Shown: in pieces, positions 8,589-16,758 of the stretch | How the letters are laid out: the number at the start of each line of letters is the position of its first letter | How positions within the stretch are numbered: the first letter of the stretch is position 1 | Assembly: GCA_910586285.1 (NCBI GenBank) | Contig: CAJUGR010000004.1 | Location: forward strand, 1 to 42,969 | Source: an uncultured Erysipelotrichaceae bacterium | Lineage (GTDB): Bacteria > Bacillota_I > Bacilli_A > Erysipelotrichales > Erysipelotrichaceae | Direction: 5' to 3' | Length of the DNA stretch: 42,969 nucleotides | The notes under the pieces: generated by a model | What the model saw: only the letters and a program-made list of their open reading frames with translations | Database searches by the model: none | What the model was told of the DNA's origin: nothing | Program-made: the position numbers and the translations under genes

Positions 8589-8611
8589 ATTATATGATAG
8601 GAAGCGATACT

Positions 8612-11308
8612 ATGTGGAAAAAGTTTTTCATAACGATTCTATCCATAGCGTTGTTAGGAGGCGCAGCGTTTGTCAGCGGATCCTTATTTGCGGCCGGTGA
8701 TTCTACACTGCAGTTTCAAACTGACGAACAAAAGGATCATTACGTGAATGATGAATTTTCTTATACGCTTTCCAGCAGTCGCAGTGATGAGTCTATATTA
8801 TATCTTAACCGCGGTGAGCTTCATGGTAACGGCAACACTTATCAAATCGCTTTTAATGAGGATGCGGTTGTGGCGATCACCAATATCAAAAAACCCGGAG
8901 TTTATCAAGGCGAGGTCATTGCGGAGGCTACCGATGGTCAAAACGGCGGTTCAAAGGAAATCAGAGGAATGCTTTCCTTTACCGTTTATGGAATTATTTA
9001 TCAAAATACCGAATACCAAATCCCGATTAAAGAAAAGAGCCGCCCGGAAACGTACGGCTTTTTACCGGATCAAGTTAAAGAACCGCTTTATACTTATTCC
9101 GTTGATGATGAAAGTATTGCTTCCGTTGATGAAGAAGGCAATGTGACGGGACTTAAGGAAGGTACGACCACGCTGCATATGAACGTTTATAATAAAGTGA
9201 AAGAGGAAGATCATTTCCTGTATCAAAGTGATGCGCAGATTCATGTGGTGAAAGCGCAGGAACGGCAGGTTCAAAGTGACAATGCACTAAAAGGCGAGAA
9301 TAGCGGCTATTATTTTTTACAGAGTGAAAATGTATATGCGGATATCAAGGAAGAACAGAAAATCGGCGTGTTTGAATTGGCGCAAAGCGGATCATTTACT
9401 TATCAGGTTGAAGATAGTTATGCCAAAGAATATGAAGTGCGTGATCAGGCATTGTATTTACTGCATGGGGGAAGTGAAGGCAGGCATGAGGTTAAGGTAT
9501 ATATCAAACCTAAAGATTATGATTATACTTACGTAGTTACCTGTTCTTATGAAATCATTAAACAGACTAAAGCAGCAGACGACAGCTTTGCTTTTCGCTA
9601 TGAGGGAAAAGATACCTCCAGCATTGTTCGGACTTATCGTGAGGGAAGTAATTCCTTTCAGATTACCAGTAATAAAAATGTTGATGAGGTGCGTTATCAA
9701 CTGAAAAATGAGAGTGACAGCCCGTATATGAGCGTTTCGGAGACCGGCAATGTAACAATAAAGAAAATCAGTGAAAAGCCGATTGTTATAACGGCATTAT
9801 GGCGAAATAAATTCTATGAATTGAATGTGGTCATTGAAAAAGCCGATCAAACGTTAAGTACGCCGATATCTGAAATTACCATATCGTTAGATGACGGCAG
9901 TTTCGATCCGATTATCGAAGGACGCTATGGAAATGGCAGTTTGATTGCGGATGTGCAAGGGGCAAGCGATATTGTGGATTTGCAATACAGTGCGACAGGT
10001 TCCCTTTCAATAAAGCCATTGAAAGTTGGCGATGTTGTGGTTGAAATCTATAATGATGAAGATCAGAACTATAAGAAAAGCAATGTCTTGACTATACCGG
10101 TTCATGTCAGTGCAATTCAAAGTGTGCAAGATCAATGGATTGCCCGTGAGGACTGGATTCATCTGGAGGGAGAAAAGGGTAAAAACGGCTGGTTTACTTC
10201 TGCTGTGACACTATCCTGTGATAAAGAGGCACCAATTAAGAAGTTCCAATTTCAAAAGCAAGCATATGACTCATTAAAATTAACGGAGAACGGCGATAAC
10301 ACATTGCCGATCACTTTTGTGAATCAAGATGGGAAGGCGAGTGCGGTAGTTAAACTCAGTGTTCCGATTGATACCCATGCCCCTCATATTGTCAGCATTG
10401 ATGAACGCGAGGCTGCCGATCATGATTGGAAAAAATTTATTGATCGGCTGACGTTTCAAATGACATTTGGTTCGGGAATGATCATTGATATTGAAACTTC
10501 GGATGATTTGTTAAACGAAGCTACTGCCGTCAGTGGCGTTAAGGAAATTTCTTATCGTATTTATCGTTTAAATGATGGAAAGGAAACCCTGCTTCAAGAA
10601 GGGCGTGAAGCCGGTGATCATCTTGAAATTTATGTCGAGGATACCGGTACTCACAAGGTTTGTGCCAGTGTGGAAGATGAGGCCGGACTCCAAAGCGGCG
10701 AAGTATGTAACATTTTAGATGAAACACATCAAGAAACCGCAGTTCCTAGTGATAATACCGGAATGATTTTATATTCTCGGGCCTTTTCAAAGGGAGATCG
10801 TTTTCAAGTTCATGAAGTGGATGAGGAGGCCTTAACCGCTGTTAAAAGCGAATTGAAATTGGCCGACAGTGCGTTTGTGACCGGTTATGAGATTGAATGG
10901 GAGAATCAAAATCCCGATGTATCTTCAGGGGAAATCAGAGCAGTGATTCCTGTAAGCAGTCATCAAGCAGGAGTCGGTAGATGGTATCAGAAGCAAGGGG
11001 ATGGTACTTACAAGGAAGTCAATGCGGGTAAGGTAGATCATACACAAGTACTGCATTTGAATTCTCTGAATGATATCTATTATGTACAAACCGGAGCAGA
11101 TGTAACGGGAAGTTCCGGATTCCACTTGGCAAAGCCGGAGATCTCACTTTCTCTCACTCAACCGGAAAAAAACGAAGTAAGCAAACTGTTATTGCGCCCG
11201 CTTTTATATGATGAATATGACTTGAAATTATTGGCGATTGCGGTTGCAGGATTAATCAGTGTCTGCTTTATCATTCTGTTAATACGCAGTGGCAGAGAGG
11301 AATATTAA
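8612..11308 (+). CDS. large secreted, membrane-anchored Ig-like (Big2-type) surface protein
   Basis: This 898-residue protein starts with a signal peptide (residues 1-29, ending near SLFAAG) and ends with a hydrophobic segment LLAIAVAGLISVCFIILLI plus a short basic tail, so most of it is outside the cell and C-terminally membrane-anchored. A Big2-like module is recognisable near residues 165-210 (SIASVDEEGNVTGLKEGTTTLHM), with more beta-rich repeats near 360-400 and 430-500. A later segment contains bacterial Ig-like phrases (IDTHAPHIVSID, GTHKVCASVEDEAG). There is no sortase LPXTG motif. ATG 8612 follows AGGAAG at 7 bases. Adhesion or cell-wall interaction is a guess from architecture only. 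It is monocistronic and converges on radC. Confidence 0.85.
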   Translation: MWKKFFITILSIALLGGAAFVSGSLFAAGDSTLQFQTDEQKDHYVNDEFSYTLSSSRSDESILYLNRGELHGNGNTYQIAFNEDAVVAITNIKKPGVYQGEVIAEATDGQNGGSKEIRGMLSFTVYGIIYQNTEYQIPIKEKSRPETYGFLPDQVKEPLYTYSVDDESIASVDEEGNVTGLKEGTTTLHMNVYNKVKEEDHFLYQSDAQIHVVKAQERQVQSDNALKGENSGYYFLQSENVYADIKEEQKIGVFELAQSGSFTYQVEDSYAKEYEVRDQALYLLHGGSEGRHEVKVYIKPKDYDYTYVVTCSYEIIKQTKAADDSFAFRYEGKDTSSIVRTYREGSNSFQITSNKNVDEVRYQLKNESDSPYMSVSETGNVTIKKISEKPIVITALWRNKFYELNVVIEKADQTLSTPISEITISLDDGSFDPIIEGRYGNGSLIADVQGASDIVDLQYSATGSLSIKPLKVGDVVVEIYNDEDQNYKKSNVLTIPVHVSAIQSVQDQWIAREDWIHLEGEKGKNGWFTSAVTLSCDKEAPIKKFQFQKQAYDSLKLTENGDNTLPITFVNQDGKASAVVKLSVPIDTHAPHIVSIDEREAADHDWKKFIDRLTFQMTFGSGMIIDIETSDDLLNEATAVSGVKEISYRIYRLNDGKETLLQEGREAGDHLEIYVEDTGTHKVCASVEDEAGLQSGEVCNILDETHQETAVPSDNTGMILYSRAFSKGDRFQVHEVDEEALTAVKSELKLADSAFVTGYEIEWENQNPDVSSGEIRAVIPVSSHQAGVGRWYQKQGDGTYKEVNAGKVDHTQVLHLNSLNDIYYVQTGADVTGSSGFHLAKPEISLSLTQPEKNEVSKLLLRPLLYDEYDLKLLAIAVAGLISVCFIILLIRSGREEY

Positions 11309-11321
11309 GAACGCTGAGTCT

Positions 11322-12083
11322 TTATTTGAAATAGCAAACAGGATCCTTTTCATCCTGTTTTTTTAAATCTTCCAGTACTTCTTTTTGAAGCTTTATTCGT
11401 TGCTCACGCATTTCAAAATGCTCACGAAAGCTGTAATAGGAGCAACGAGATACGATGATATGATCAATTACCTTAATACCGAGCAACTCTCCGCTTTGTT
11501 CCAGCGAATCGGCGCTGCAATAATCGGCCGCACTGGGGTGAATGTTACCGCTGGGATGATTGTGCGCACAAATAATCTTACTGCTACCATGATGCAGTGC
11601 TTCGGTAAAGACCTCACGGGGATTGGCAAAACTTTTGGTTCCGGTTCCGATAAACATATCCTGGTATGCGATCATTTCACCGCGGCGATTGAGGAATACC
11701 ACCACAAAATACTCCTGTTCTTTATGACCGATGTGATTCATCAGCCAATCGGAAACTATCTGCGGCTCATGATGATCGCGGTAATCCTGTTTCATGCGCT
11801 CTTGTGAGATCCGCTTGATGATTTCAAAGCATGCTAACAGTTGTGTAGCCTTTGCTGTTTTCACGCCTTTCAGATTCATTACTTCATCCAAGCGTAAATC
11901 CATCAATGATAATAGATTCGGCTTCAAATGTAATATCTCATCAGCCAGTTCCAAAACCGACTTGTCTTTGGTTCCGCTGCGTAAAAGAATGGCGATCAAT
12001 TCACGGTTGGATAATGATGCGATTCCTTCATTCACTGCTTTCTCCCGCGGTCGCTCCTGTTTGTTCATTTCCTTTACTTTCAT
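11322..12083 (-). CDS. radC: RadC family JAB/MPN-domain protein
   Basis: This 253-residue protein has an N-terminal helix-hairpin-helix region (VMNLKGVKTAKATQLLA) and a C-terminal JAMM metalloprotease-like domain. The JAMM motif is AHNHPSGNIHPSAAD (HxH-PSG-x-x-x-PS-x-x-D). Despite its name the family has no proven repair role in Bacillus. The last 15-20 residues form a charged tail (KLQKEVLEDLKKQDEKDP). The start at 12083 follows GGAG and lies inside the upstream SPOR-domain gene, overlapping by 56 bases, so the two are probably translated from one message. In Bacillus radC sits between spoIIB/maf and mreB; here it points away from the mre-min cluster. Confidence 0.93.
   Translation of the reverse strand: MKVKEMNKQERPREKAVNEGIASLSNRELIAILLRSGTKDKSVLELADEILHLKPNLLSLMDLRLDEVMNLKGVKTAKATQLLACFEIIKRISQERMKQDYRDHHEPQIVSDWLMNHIGHKEQEYFVVVFLNRRGEMIAYQDMFIGTGTKSFANPREVFTEALHHGSSKIICAHNHPSGNIHPSAADYCSADSLEQSGELLGIKVIDHIIVSRCSYYSFREHFEMREQRIKLQKEVLEDLKKQDEKDPVCYFK
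11337..11364 (+). terminator. intrinsic terminator of the surface-protein gene, inside the radC 3' end
   Basis: AACAGGAT pairs with ATCCTGTT and is followed by TTTTTT on the plus strand. The hairpin lies within the last codons of the convergent radC gene. Confidence 0.8.
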
Positions 12084-12480
12084 TGTTAATCATCTCCAAA
12101 ATTTTATCCGTGTCTTTTTCCTGCAATGCTTGCGTAATTTCGGCAGCCTGTGCTGTTGCCTGCTTTTCGATGTACTTCATGTTATTTTTATCCAGAAGGG
12201 CACCGTTTTCTTTGGTATCCTCCTGATTTGTACTGATACCGCAAATGACATGATGAAGGTCATCTTTTGATACAACATAGGCATCAATACCGAGTTCCTT
12301 TAACGAAGCGATATTTTTTTTGGCATTTTCCGTATTTTTATATAATCCGACTTGATTATAGTAAAGTGTAACGGTGTTGCCACCATTATCACTAAAAATG
12401 TGAAACAGTCCATAATAAATGATTGCAAAAGCAATAGAGAATAACAATCCGAAGGTATAAATCACTTTTCTATTTTCCAT
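12028..12480 (-). CDS. membrane-anchored SPOR-domain protein (SpoIIB-like by position)
   Basis: This 150-residue protein has one N-terminal membrane helix (residues 8-30, VIYTFGLLFSIAFAIIYYGLF). An extracytoplasmic SPOR-like repeat region follows: YYNQVGLYKNTENAKKNIASL, then GIDAYVV and HHVICGIS. SPOR domains bind denuded peptidoglycan at septa. The tail is hydrophilic and rich in Glu, Asn and Gly. The start at 12480 has a good AGAGAGGTGAGAAG ribosome binding site. It is the first gene of a two-gene unit with radC. In Bacillus the SPOR protein SpoIIB is encoded near radC, so a SpoIIB-like engulfment or division role is a reasonable inference, though the similarity is weak. Confidence 0.7.
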   Translation of the reverse strand: MENRKVIYTFGLLFSIAFAIIYYGLFHIFSDNGGNTVTLYYNQVGLYKNTENAKKNIASLKELGIDAYVVSKDDLHHVICGISTNQEDTKENGALLDKNNMKYIEKQATAQAAEITQALQEKDTDKILEMINNESKGNEQTGATAGESSE

Positions 12481-12569
12481 CTTCTCACCTCTCTGTAGAG
12501 TATATGAAAGCGATCTGATCAGCTTGCCTTTTCACTTTAATAATTGATCGACAGATTCTTCTATATTTC

Positions 12570-12598
12570 TTTATACACTTTCAAAATGTTTTTTCCAA
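12570..12598 (-). promoter_or_regulatory. promoter of the SPOR-domain/radC unit
   Basis: On the minus strand TTGGAA (12598-12593) and TATAAA (12575-12570) are spaced by 17 bases, about 90 bases upstream of the SPOR gene start. It is back-to-back with the promoter of the lipoprotein gene. Confidence 0.5.
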
Positions 12599-12624
12599 AA
12601 ATCCTATCACTTTTTTTTGTTCTG

Positions 12625-12633
12625 TGATATGAT
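12625..12633 (+). promoter_or_regulatory. extended -10 promoter of the lipoprotein gene
   Basis: TGA-TATGAT lies 31 bases upstream of ATG 12664. It is divergent from the SPOR/radC promoter. Confidence 0.5.
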
Positions 12634-12663
12634 GAAGTAAATAAATCTGAAAGGATGTCATAT

Positions 12664-13257
12664 ATGAGAATCGTAAGAAGATTGTGGATATGGGGCATGA
12701 TGTTCCTGCTTTTATGCGGATGCACGCAAGGGGAGGAGCCAATTAAAACCCCGTCTCTTTCCGTGACGGATACCATGAAGCAGTATTTGGATGCATTGAT
12801 TGCGCAGGATGGCATGACAATGGCTAATCTTACGATAGAGGACAGTGGCTTTGACTTTACAATCACAGACGCCGATGCCCAGGAATTAGGAATGGATACT
12901 GATACGGCACGTAAATTATATAAGCAGTTGTTGACTTTCAATTATAAACTGGAACCGGAAACGGTGAATGGAGATCAAGCAGAAATTTTAGTGCATATCA
13001 GTACCTATGATTTGAATCAGGTATTAACCGATATCGTAGAAGCACATAAAGAGGAATTCGCAGAAATTTATGATCAGGAATTGGAGGAAGAAGAAAAAAA
13101 CCAAGAAATTGCTTCGATTATTGTCGATGCCGTTGCCCAAGAATCCCGTTCATATAATTTTGATGTTACATTTCATCTTCAACTGATTGATCAAGTATGG
13201 CTAATTGATAATGCGGATGAACAAAGCTTGTTCCAAGCTTTGTTTCAACAGGAGTGA
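12664..13257 (+). CDS. putative lipoprotein of unknown function
   Basis: This 197-residue protein has a lipoprotein signal: basic MRIVRR, a hydrophobic core, then a lipobox-like LLCGC with acylated Cys20. The mature part is acidic, with mixed helix and strand (MKQYLDALIAQDGMTMANL, later VTFHLQLIDQVWLIDNADE). It resembles the NTF2-like/DUF5105-type lipoproteins of Firmicutes in general style, but I cannot assign it to a family. ATG 12664 was chosen because AAAGG lies 9 bases upstream; the ATG at 12655 directly abuts that site. The last codons contain a perfect 9-bp hairpin (13222-13242). It stands alone. Confidence 0.75.
   Translation: MRIVRRLWIWGMMFLLLCGCTQGEEPIKTPSLSVTDTMKQYLDALIAQDGMTMANLTIEDSGFDFTITDADAQELGMDTDTARKLYKQLLTFNYKLEPETVNGDQAEILVHISTYDLNQVLTDIVEAHKEEFAEIYDQELEEEEKNQEIASIIVDAVAQESRSYNFDVTFHLQLIDQVWLIDNADEQSLFQALFQQE
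13222..13242 (+). repeat. perfect hairpin at the 3' end of the lipoprotein gene
   Basis: CAAAGCTTG and CAAGCTTTG are separated by TTC, a 9-bp stem with a 3-base loop, ending 13 bases before the stop codon. It is not followed by a true T-run, so it may protect the mRNA 3' end or be a weak terminator. Confidence 0.5.
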
Positions 13258-13830
13258 GTTCGCAAGAAGCATTGTTTTTTCGTTTATATTTAACAAATGA
13301 TTTCTTATTGATGATAAAAAATTCTGTAAGTTAAGATGAAATGACTTGAAATGCTGAATTTGCTTTTGTCTATTTTTATAAATTAAAATGGATTATCCTA
13401 TTATTAGAATGTTTGCACTTGACGCCGGATATAGAAGACTCATTCACGGGTAGAAAGCGGTAGAATGGGAAATGCAAGCTGTGCTATTTAAACTCTGTTT
13501 TAAAGCCGGTGCTAAAAATTGATGAGCAGATAAAATTGTTGCAAAATAGAGGATAGCTTTTTAAGATGATAAAAGACTTATTATATTTTGCAACAGATAA
13601 TGGCTATTATATTCAATATCTTATATAAACCTATGAAGCAGTTTAACTTATCTTTATTGCTTTCGCTTTAGATGACGATAAACATTTACAGAGGATTTGA
13701 ATAATTTTCAAAGTTTTGAAAGAGATTTTTTAAGATAAATGAAAAGGGTTTGTACTTCCTTGTTAAATTTTATGCTACATAAGTGGAACAATCTGTGGTC
13801 AAAATGTGGGTCAAAATCAACTTGGATATG
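13258..13830 (+). other. long AT-rich gap with no gene
   Basis: No open frame with a ribosome binding site is seen on either strand. Near its end there is a tandem 11-12-base near-repeat (GTGGTCAAAAT, GTGGGTCAAAAT; 13796-13818). One frame across it reads VEQSVVKMWVKIN, which recalls the C-terminal end of tyrosine integrases that sit next to tRNA genes. A stop lies just upstream, so at most this is a short relic. Otherwise nothing recognisable. Confidence 0.4.
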
Positions 13831-13854
13831 AAAAAAAGCCTTTATCCAAAGGCT
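13831..13854 (-). terminator. terminator of tRNA-Ser
   Basis: On the minus strand AGCCTTT-GGAT-AAAGGCT is followed by TTTTTT, 12 bases after the tRNA 3' end. Confidence 0.85.
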
Positions 13855-13866
13855 CAAATAACACTA

Positions 13867-13954
13867 TGGCGGAGTCTATGAGATTCGAACTCATGGTGGC
13901 GTGAACCACACAGCCTTTCCAAGACTGCACCTTAAACCACTCGGACAAGACTCC
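13867..13954 (-). tRNA. tRNA-Ser (anticodon GGA)
   Basis: The minus strand gives acceptor GGAGTCT/AGACTCC with discriminator G and encoded CCA. The D-arm contains GAGTGGTTTAAGGTGC, the anticodon loop CTTGGAAAG carries GGA, a long class II variable arm follows (GTGGTTCACGCCAC) and the T-loop is TTCGAAT. It is transcribed alone from its own promoter and has its own terminator. Confidence 0.96.
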
Positions 13955-13972
13955 GTAAAGACTACCCCTTAT

Positions 13973-14000
13973 ATTGTACTTATTTTTCTTTGTTTGTCAA
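13973..14000 (-). promoter_or_regulatory. promoter of tRNA-Ser
   Basis: On the minus strand a perfect TTGACA (14000-13995) is followed after 16 bases by TACAAT (13978-13973), 18 bases upstream of the mature tRNA 5' end. Confidence 0.75.
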
Positions 14001-14005
14001 TCATT

Positions 14006-14088
14006 TATTTGACTCCTTTAGGTATCTTAAGAGTGGGGAAGTAGCGGTTCACCATAGTTCTAAGAAAAGAATGCCTAGGAGTCAAATA
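14006..14088. repeat. 83-bp inverted repeat between tRNA-Ser and tRNA-His
   Basis: TATTTGACTCCT (14006-14017) is perfectly complementary to AGGAGTCAAATA (14077-14088). The pairing continues imperfectly inward (AGGTAT opposite ATGCCT). The arms flank 59 bases containing no open frame. It lies immediately upstream of the tRNA-Ser -35 element. It could be a small structured RNA, a miniature inverted-repeat element or a relic; the sequence does not decide. Confidence 0.6.
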
Positions 14089-14197
14089 CTTATTATGAGG
14101 GGCAGAGCATTTTTCTGCGATATATTTATCGCTTAAAACTTATTATGCCAAAAAAACGTAAAAATTAAGCACCTATGCTGATTTCTGCCACATAAAT

Positions 14198-14218
14198 AAA
14201 AAAGCCTTTATTTAAGGC
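14198..14218 (-). terminator. terminator of tRNA-His
   Basis: On the minus strand GCCTT-AAATA-AAGGC is followed by TTTTTT, 13 bases after the encoded CCA. Confidence 0.85.
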
Positions 14219-14231
14219 ATTATTTCACTAA

Positions 14232-14308
14232 TGGGGCGGACGAAGGGGATCGAACCCTCGAATGACGGGACCACAACCCGCTGTGTTAACCACTTCACCA
14301 CATCCGCC
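14232..14308 (-). tRNA. tRNA-His (anticodon GTG)
   Basis: The minus strand shows acceptor GCGGATG paired with CGTCCGC, anticodon GTG in GGGTTGTGGTCCC, T-loop TTCGATC and encoded CCA. The extra G at position -1 (from plus-strand C14308) opposes discriminator C73, the identity mark of tRNA-His. Confidence 0.96.
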
Positions 14309-14326
14309 ATTTATTAAGCATGATGT

Positions 14327-14355
14327 ATTATAACCGATGAAATGATGTTTGTAAA
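14327..14355 (-). promoter_or_regulatory. promoter of tRNA-His
   Basis: On the minus strand TTTACA (14355-14350) and TATAAT (14332-14327) are spaced by 17 bases, 18 bases upstream of the tRNA. It is divergent from the degV promoter. Confidence 0.7.
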
Positions 14356-14363
14356 TAGATTTA

Positions 14364-14392
14364 TTGAAATTTTTTATAGAAATTGATATAAT
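14364..14392 (+). promoter_or_regulatory. promoter of degV
   Basis: TTGAAA, 17 bases, then TATAAT preceded by TGA (an extended -10). The expected start near 14399 leaves only the ribosome binding site AAGGAG (14400-14405) in the leader. Confidence 0.75.
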
Positions 14393-14413
14393 GGCTCCTA
14401 AGGAGTGATAGGA

Positions 14414-15259
14414 ATGAAAAAAATTGCTTTCCTTTGCGATTCCAGTGCAGACATTTCAAAAGAGGAAGCTGAGGAATTGAGTATTCATGTCATTCGTATG
14501 CCGATCATCATAGATGGTGTATCTTATACGGAAGCAGAGACGATCAGCGATCATGCGATTATAGAGGCATTAAATGCCAATAAAAAAGTGACAACTACAC
14601 AGCCGAGTTTGGGTGAAATCCTCGCTATGTGGAAACAGTTGCTAGAAACTCATGATGAAGTTTTTTATTTACCGTTATCACGGGAATTAAGCGGAACTTG
14701 CCGCAATGCCATACAGATGGCCAAAGAAGAACCATTTTTGGGAAAAGTCATTGTTGTCGATAGTACGTTTGCTTGTTTTCCGGTTGTAAGAATGTTGGAA
14801 ATGGCTCGAGATATGTATGCGAAAGGCTATGATGGAGCGGAAATCAAACGCAAGTTCGAAGAAGAAGGAGAATTATTTGCGATTTTAATTCCGGAAAGTT
14901 TAAATGCTTTAAAAAACGGCGGTCGTATTTCTCCGGCTGCGGCGGCGTTGGCCGGAATGTTGAAAATACATCCCTTATTAAAAGTAGAACACGGTGGGAT
15001 TGATGTGCAGGATAAGGTACGCACATTAAGCAAAGCATACAAGGCGGGCATTGATGCCTGTTTAAAAGATATTAATCCTGATGATTATCATTGGATGATT
15101 ATCGATGCAAACAATCGTCAGGCCAGTGACGAACTTAAAATACTATTAGAAAAAGCATGCGGACAACCGGTGGAACAACGTGATTTCAAGGCAATTTTGT
15201 TATCACATACCGGACCGGGAACGATCGGATTCGGACGCTATAAGAAAATCAAATATTAA
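14414..15259 (+). CDS. DegV family fatty-acid-binding protein (FakB-like)
   Basis: This 281-residue cytosolic protein begins with the DegV signature IAFLCDSSADISKEEAEELSIHVIRMPI. TTTQPSLGEI (about residue 58) and PLSRELSGTCRNA (about 95) are the conserved loops that hold the fatty-acid carboxylate and contact FakA. The conserved NGGRISP follows near residue 175. DegV/FakB proteins present fatty acids to the kinase FakA for phosphorylation; no FakA gene is visible here. ATG 14414 was chosen because AAGGAG lies 8 bases upstream. The GTG at 14405 overlaps that site. The transcript is separate from mreC, which has its own promoter. Confidence 0.92.
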   Translation: MKKIAFLCDSSADISKEEAEELSIHVIRMPIIIDGVSYTEAETISDHAIIEALNANKKVTTTQPSLGEILAMWKQLLETHDEVFYLPLSRELSGTCRNAIQMAKEEPFLGKVIVVDSTFACFPVVRMLEMARDMYAKGYDGAEIKRKFEEEGELFAILIPESLNALKNGGRISPAAAALAGMLKIHPLLKVEHGGIDVQDKVRTLSKAYKAGIDACLKDINPDDYHWMIIDANNRQASDELKILLEKACGQPVEQRDFKAILLSHTGPGTIGFGRYKKIKY

Positions 15260-15284
15260 AAGCCCGATTCCGGCTTATCTGGTA

Positions 15285-15313
15285 TTGAATGTGAATGTTT
15301 TTCTTTATATAAT
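15285..15313 (+). promoter_or_regulatory. promoter of the mreC-mreD-minC-minD operon
   Basis: TTGAAT, 17 bases, then TATAAT, with the expected transcript start about 40 bases before the mreC ATG. Confidence 0.7.
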
Positions 15314-15361
15314 ATAGAGGTGTACAATGCAGTAATCAAGTAAACGAAAAGTGGTGATACG

Positions 15362-16204
15362 ATGTCGCGATATACACGAATGCAAAAAATCATCATTGGA
15401 GCCATCATTATTTTCATTTTGTTCGGCTTTTTGGAAAAAGGTATTCAATCCAAAGGCGGAATGATGGACTTGGGTTATGATGCGATCAGTATGATTCGCT
15501 ATGGTCTATTTGAAAAACCAGCGCGTTCGCTGCAAGGGTGGATGGGCGATTATGCGGATTTGTGGAAAGTAAAAGAAGAAAATGACAATTTACATTATCA
15601 ACTGTCCCAACAGCCGCTCTATGAGGCTCAGTTGATGGAGGCTCAGCGCGAGATCGCGGAGTTGAAAGAGCAGCTGCAAATGAAGGAAGCGCTGAATCAA
15701 TACCAAATGGTTGCCGCAACGGTAATCATTCGGGATGCGGATTCCTGGAATAATCAGTTTACGATTGATCTGGGCAGCGATGACGGCATGAAACGCGATA
15801 TGATTGTTTTGTCCGGTAAAGGCGTTGTTGGTAAAATCAGTGATGTTTCAAAAACCACCAGCAGAGTGAAGTTGTTGACCAGTGAAGATCGTCAAAACAA
15901 CGTAGCAGTGAAAGTATCAATATCGGATACAGAATCCACCGAAGGAATTTTACAAAACTATGATCCCAATCGCGGTGTCTTCGTCATCCATGTGTTTGAC
16001 GGAAATCATGATATTCGTGAAGATATGCAAGTTATTACCTCCGGAAAGGGAGGCGTTTATCCCAGTGGATTGTTAATCGGTACCGTCAATACGATCGAAG
16101 AATTAAGCAATTCCATCGGTAAGACGATTTATGTAAAACCGGCAGCTGATTTCCAAAACTTTGATTATGTTCAGGTCATTCAGAAAGTGAAGGAAGGATC
16201 ATGA
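15362..16204 (+). CDS. mreC: rod shape-determining protein MreC
   Basis: This 280-residue protein has one N-terminal membrane helix (IIIGAIIIFILFGF, residues 10-24). An extracytoplasmic coiled coil follows (WKVKEENDNLHYQLSQ through LKEQLQMKEALN, about 63-112). The rest forms two beta domains typical of MreC, with the conserved phrases DLGSDDGMKRDMIVLSGKGVVGKI and GGVYPSGLLIGTV. It scaffolds the elongasome and peptidoglycan synthases outside the membrane. It is the first gene of a tightly overlapping operon, with its stop sharing 4 bases with mreD. The actin mreB, normally just upstream, is not in this window. Confidence 0.93.
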   Translation: MSRYTRMQKIIIGAIIIFILFGFLEKGIQSKGGMMDLGYDAISMIRYGLFEKPARSLQGWMGDYADLWKVKEENDNLHYQLSQQPLYEAQLMEAQREIAELKEQLQMKEALNQYQMVAATVIIRDADSWNNQFTIDLGSDDGMKRDMIVLSGKGVVGKISDVSKTTSRVKLLTSEDRQNNVAVKVSISDTESTEGILQNYDPNRGVFVIHVFDGNHDIREDMQVITSGKGGVYPSGLLIGTVNTIEELSNSIGKTIYVKPAADFQNFDYVQVIQKVKEGS

Positions 16205-16758
16205 CGATTCATATTATATTTGTGGCCGCCTGCTTTTTGATTGACGGGGTGATTACGGCCTTATTCCCCAATAATGCCATTGCGACCGATCTGATGTTTT
16301 TTTCCAATTTAGGGTTTTGTGCCATGGTATTAACCATACGTCGCTTTGACTTAGTGAACAGTTGCTTGCTTGCGATCGGATTCGGTATGTTTTTTGATCA
16401 TTATTTTGCGAATACATTTCTTGTTTATGCCCTCAGTTTTTTTTGTATCGCCTTTGTCGTTCATTTATGGTCGAAACATATGACCGATACCATGCTGGAA
16501 CTGATCATTCTCTGTATTTCGACAATCTTCGTTAAGGATTGTGTGGTATATTTCTGTATGTTCTTTAATCGCATGACCGGATGGAGCATTCAGACTTGGT
16601 TTGTGAACTATGAATTTCTTACCATTTTAGCCAATGCCGTTCTGGTCTTGATTCTGGTTTCTTGTATCCGTTTGAAAGACGATTATATGGAAACAAAAGA
16701 GCGCAAGGTCAGAAAAGAGGAGAGGGTCGAATGGTTCAAATTAAGATCAAAGCGGTAA
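16201..16758 (+). CDS. mreD: rod shape-determining protein MreD
   Basis: This 185-residue integral membrane protein has five or six predicted helices (for example IIFVAACFLIDGVITALF, LGFCAMVLTI, FLTILANAVLVLILVSCI) and a basic cytoplasmic tail (KERKVRKEERVEWFKLRSKR). Size, topology and position directly after mreC (ATGA overlap) identify MreD; the sequence of this family is poorly conserved. The last 28 bases overlap minC. Confidence 0.85.
   Translation: MTIHIIFVAACFLIDGVITALFPNNAIATDLMFFSNLGFCAMVLTIRRFDLVNSCLLAIGFGMFFDHYFANTFLVYALSFFCIAFVVHLWSKHMTDTMLELIILCISTIFVKDCVVYFCMFFNRMTGWSIQTWFVNYEFLTILANAVLVLILVSCIRLKDDYMETKERKVRKEERVEWFKLRSKR

Larger units (their letters stand above)
8189..8611 (+). 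other. intergenic region with hairpins, a possible 26-codon ORF and a promoter
   Basis: Contents in order: a perfect 8-bp inverted repeat GCTCTTGA/TCAAGAGC (8202-8227) without a T-run; a short hairpin CCGAC-AGT-GTCGG followed by TTTTCT (8319-8335); a clear terminator (8408-8436); a possible small ORF (8477-8557); and the promoter of the surface protein (8580-8588). Confidence 0.6.

Noticed and set aside
11385..12270. Plus-strand open frames opposite radC and the SPOR gene
   Set aside because: They lack ribosome binding sites and protein-like composition. The minus-strand frames carry clear RadC and SPOR motifs.
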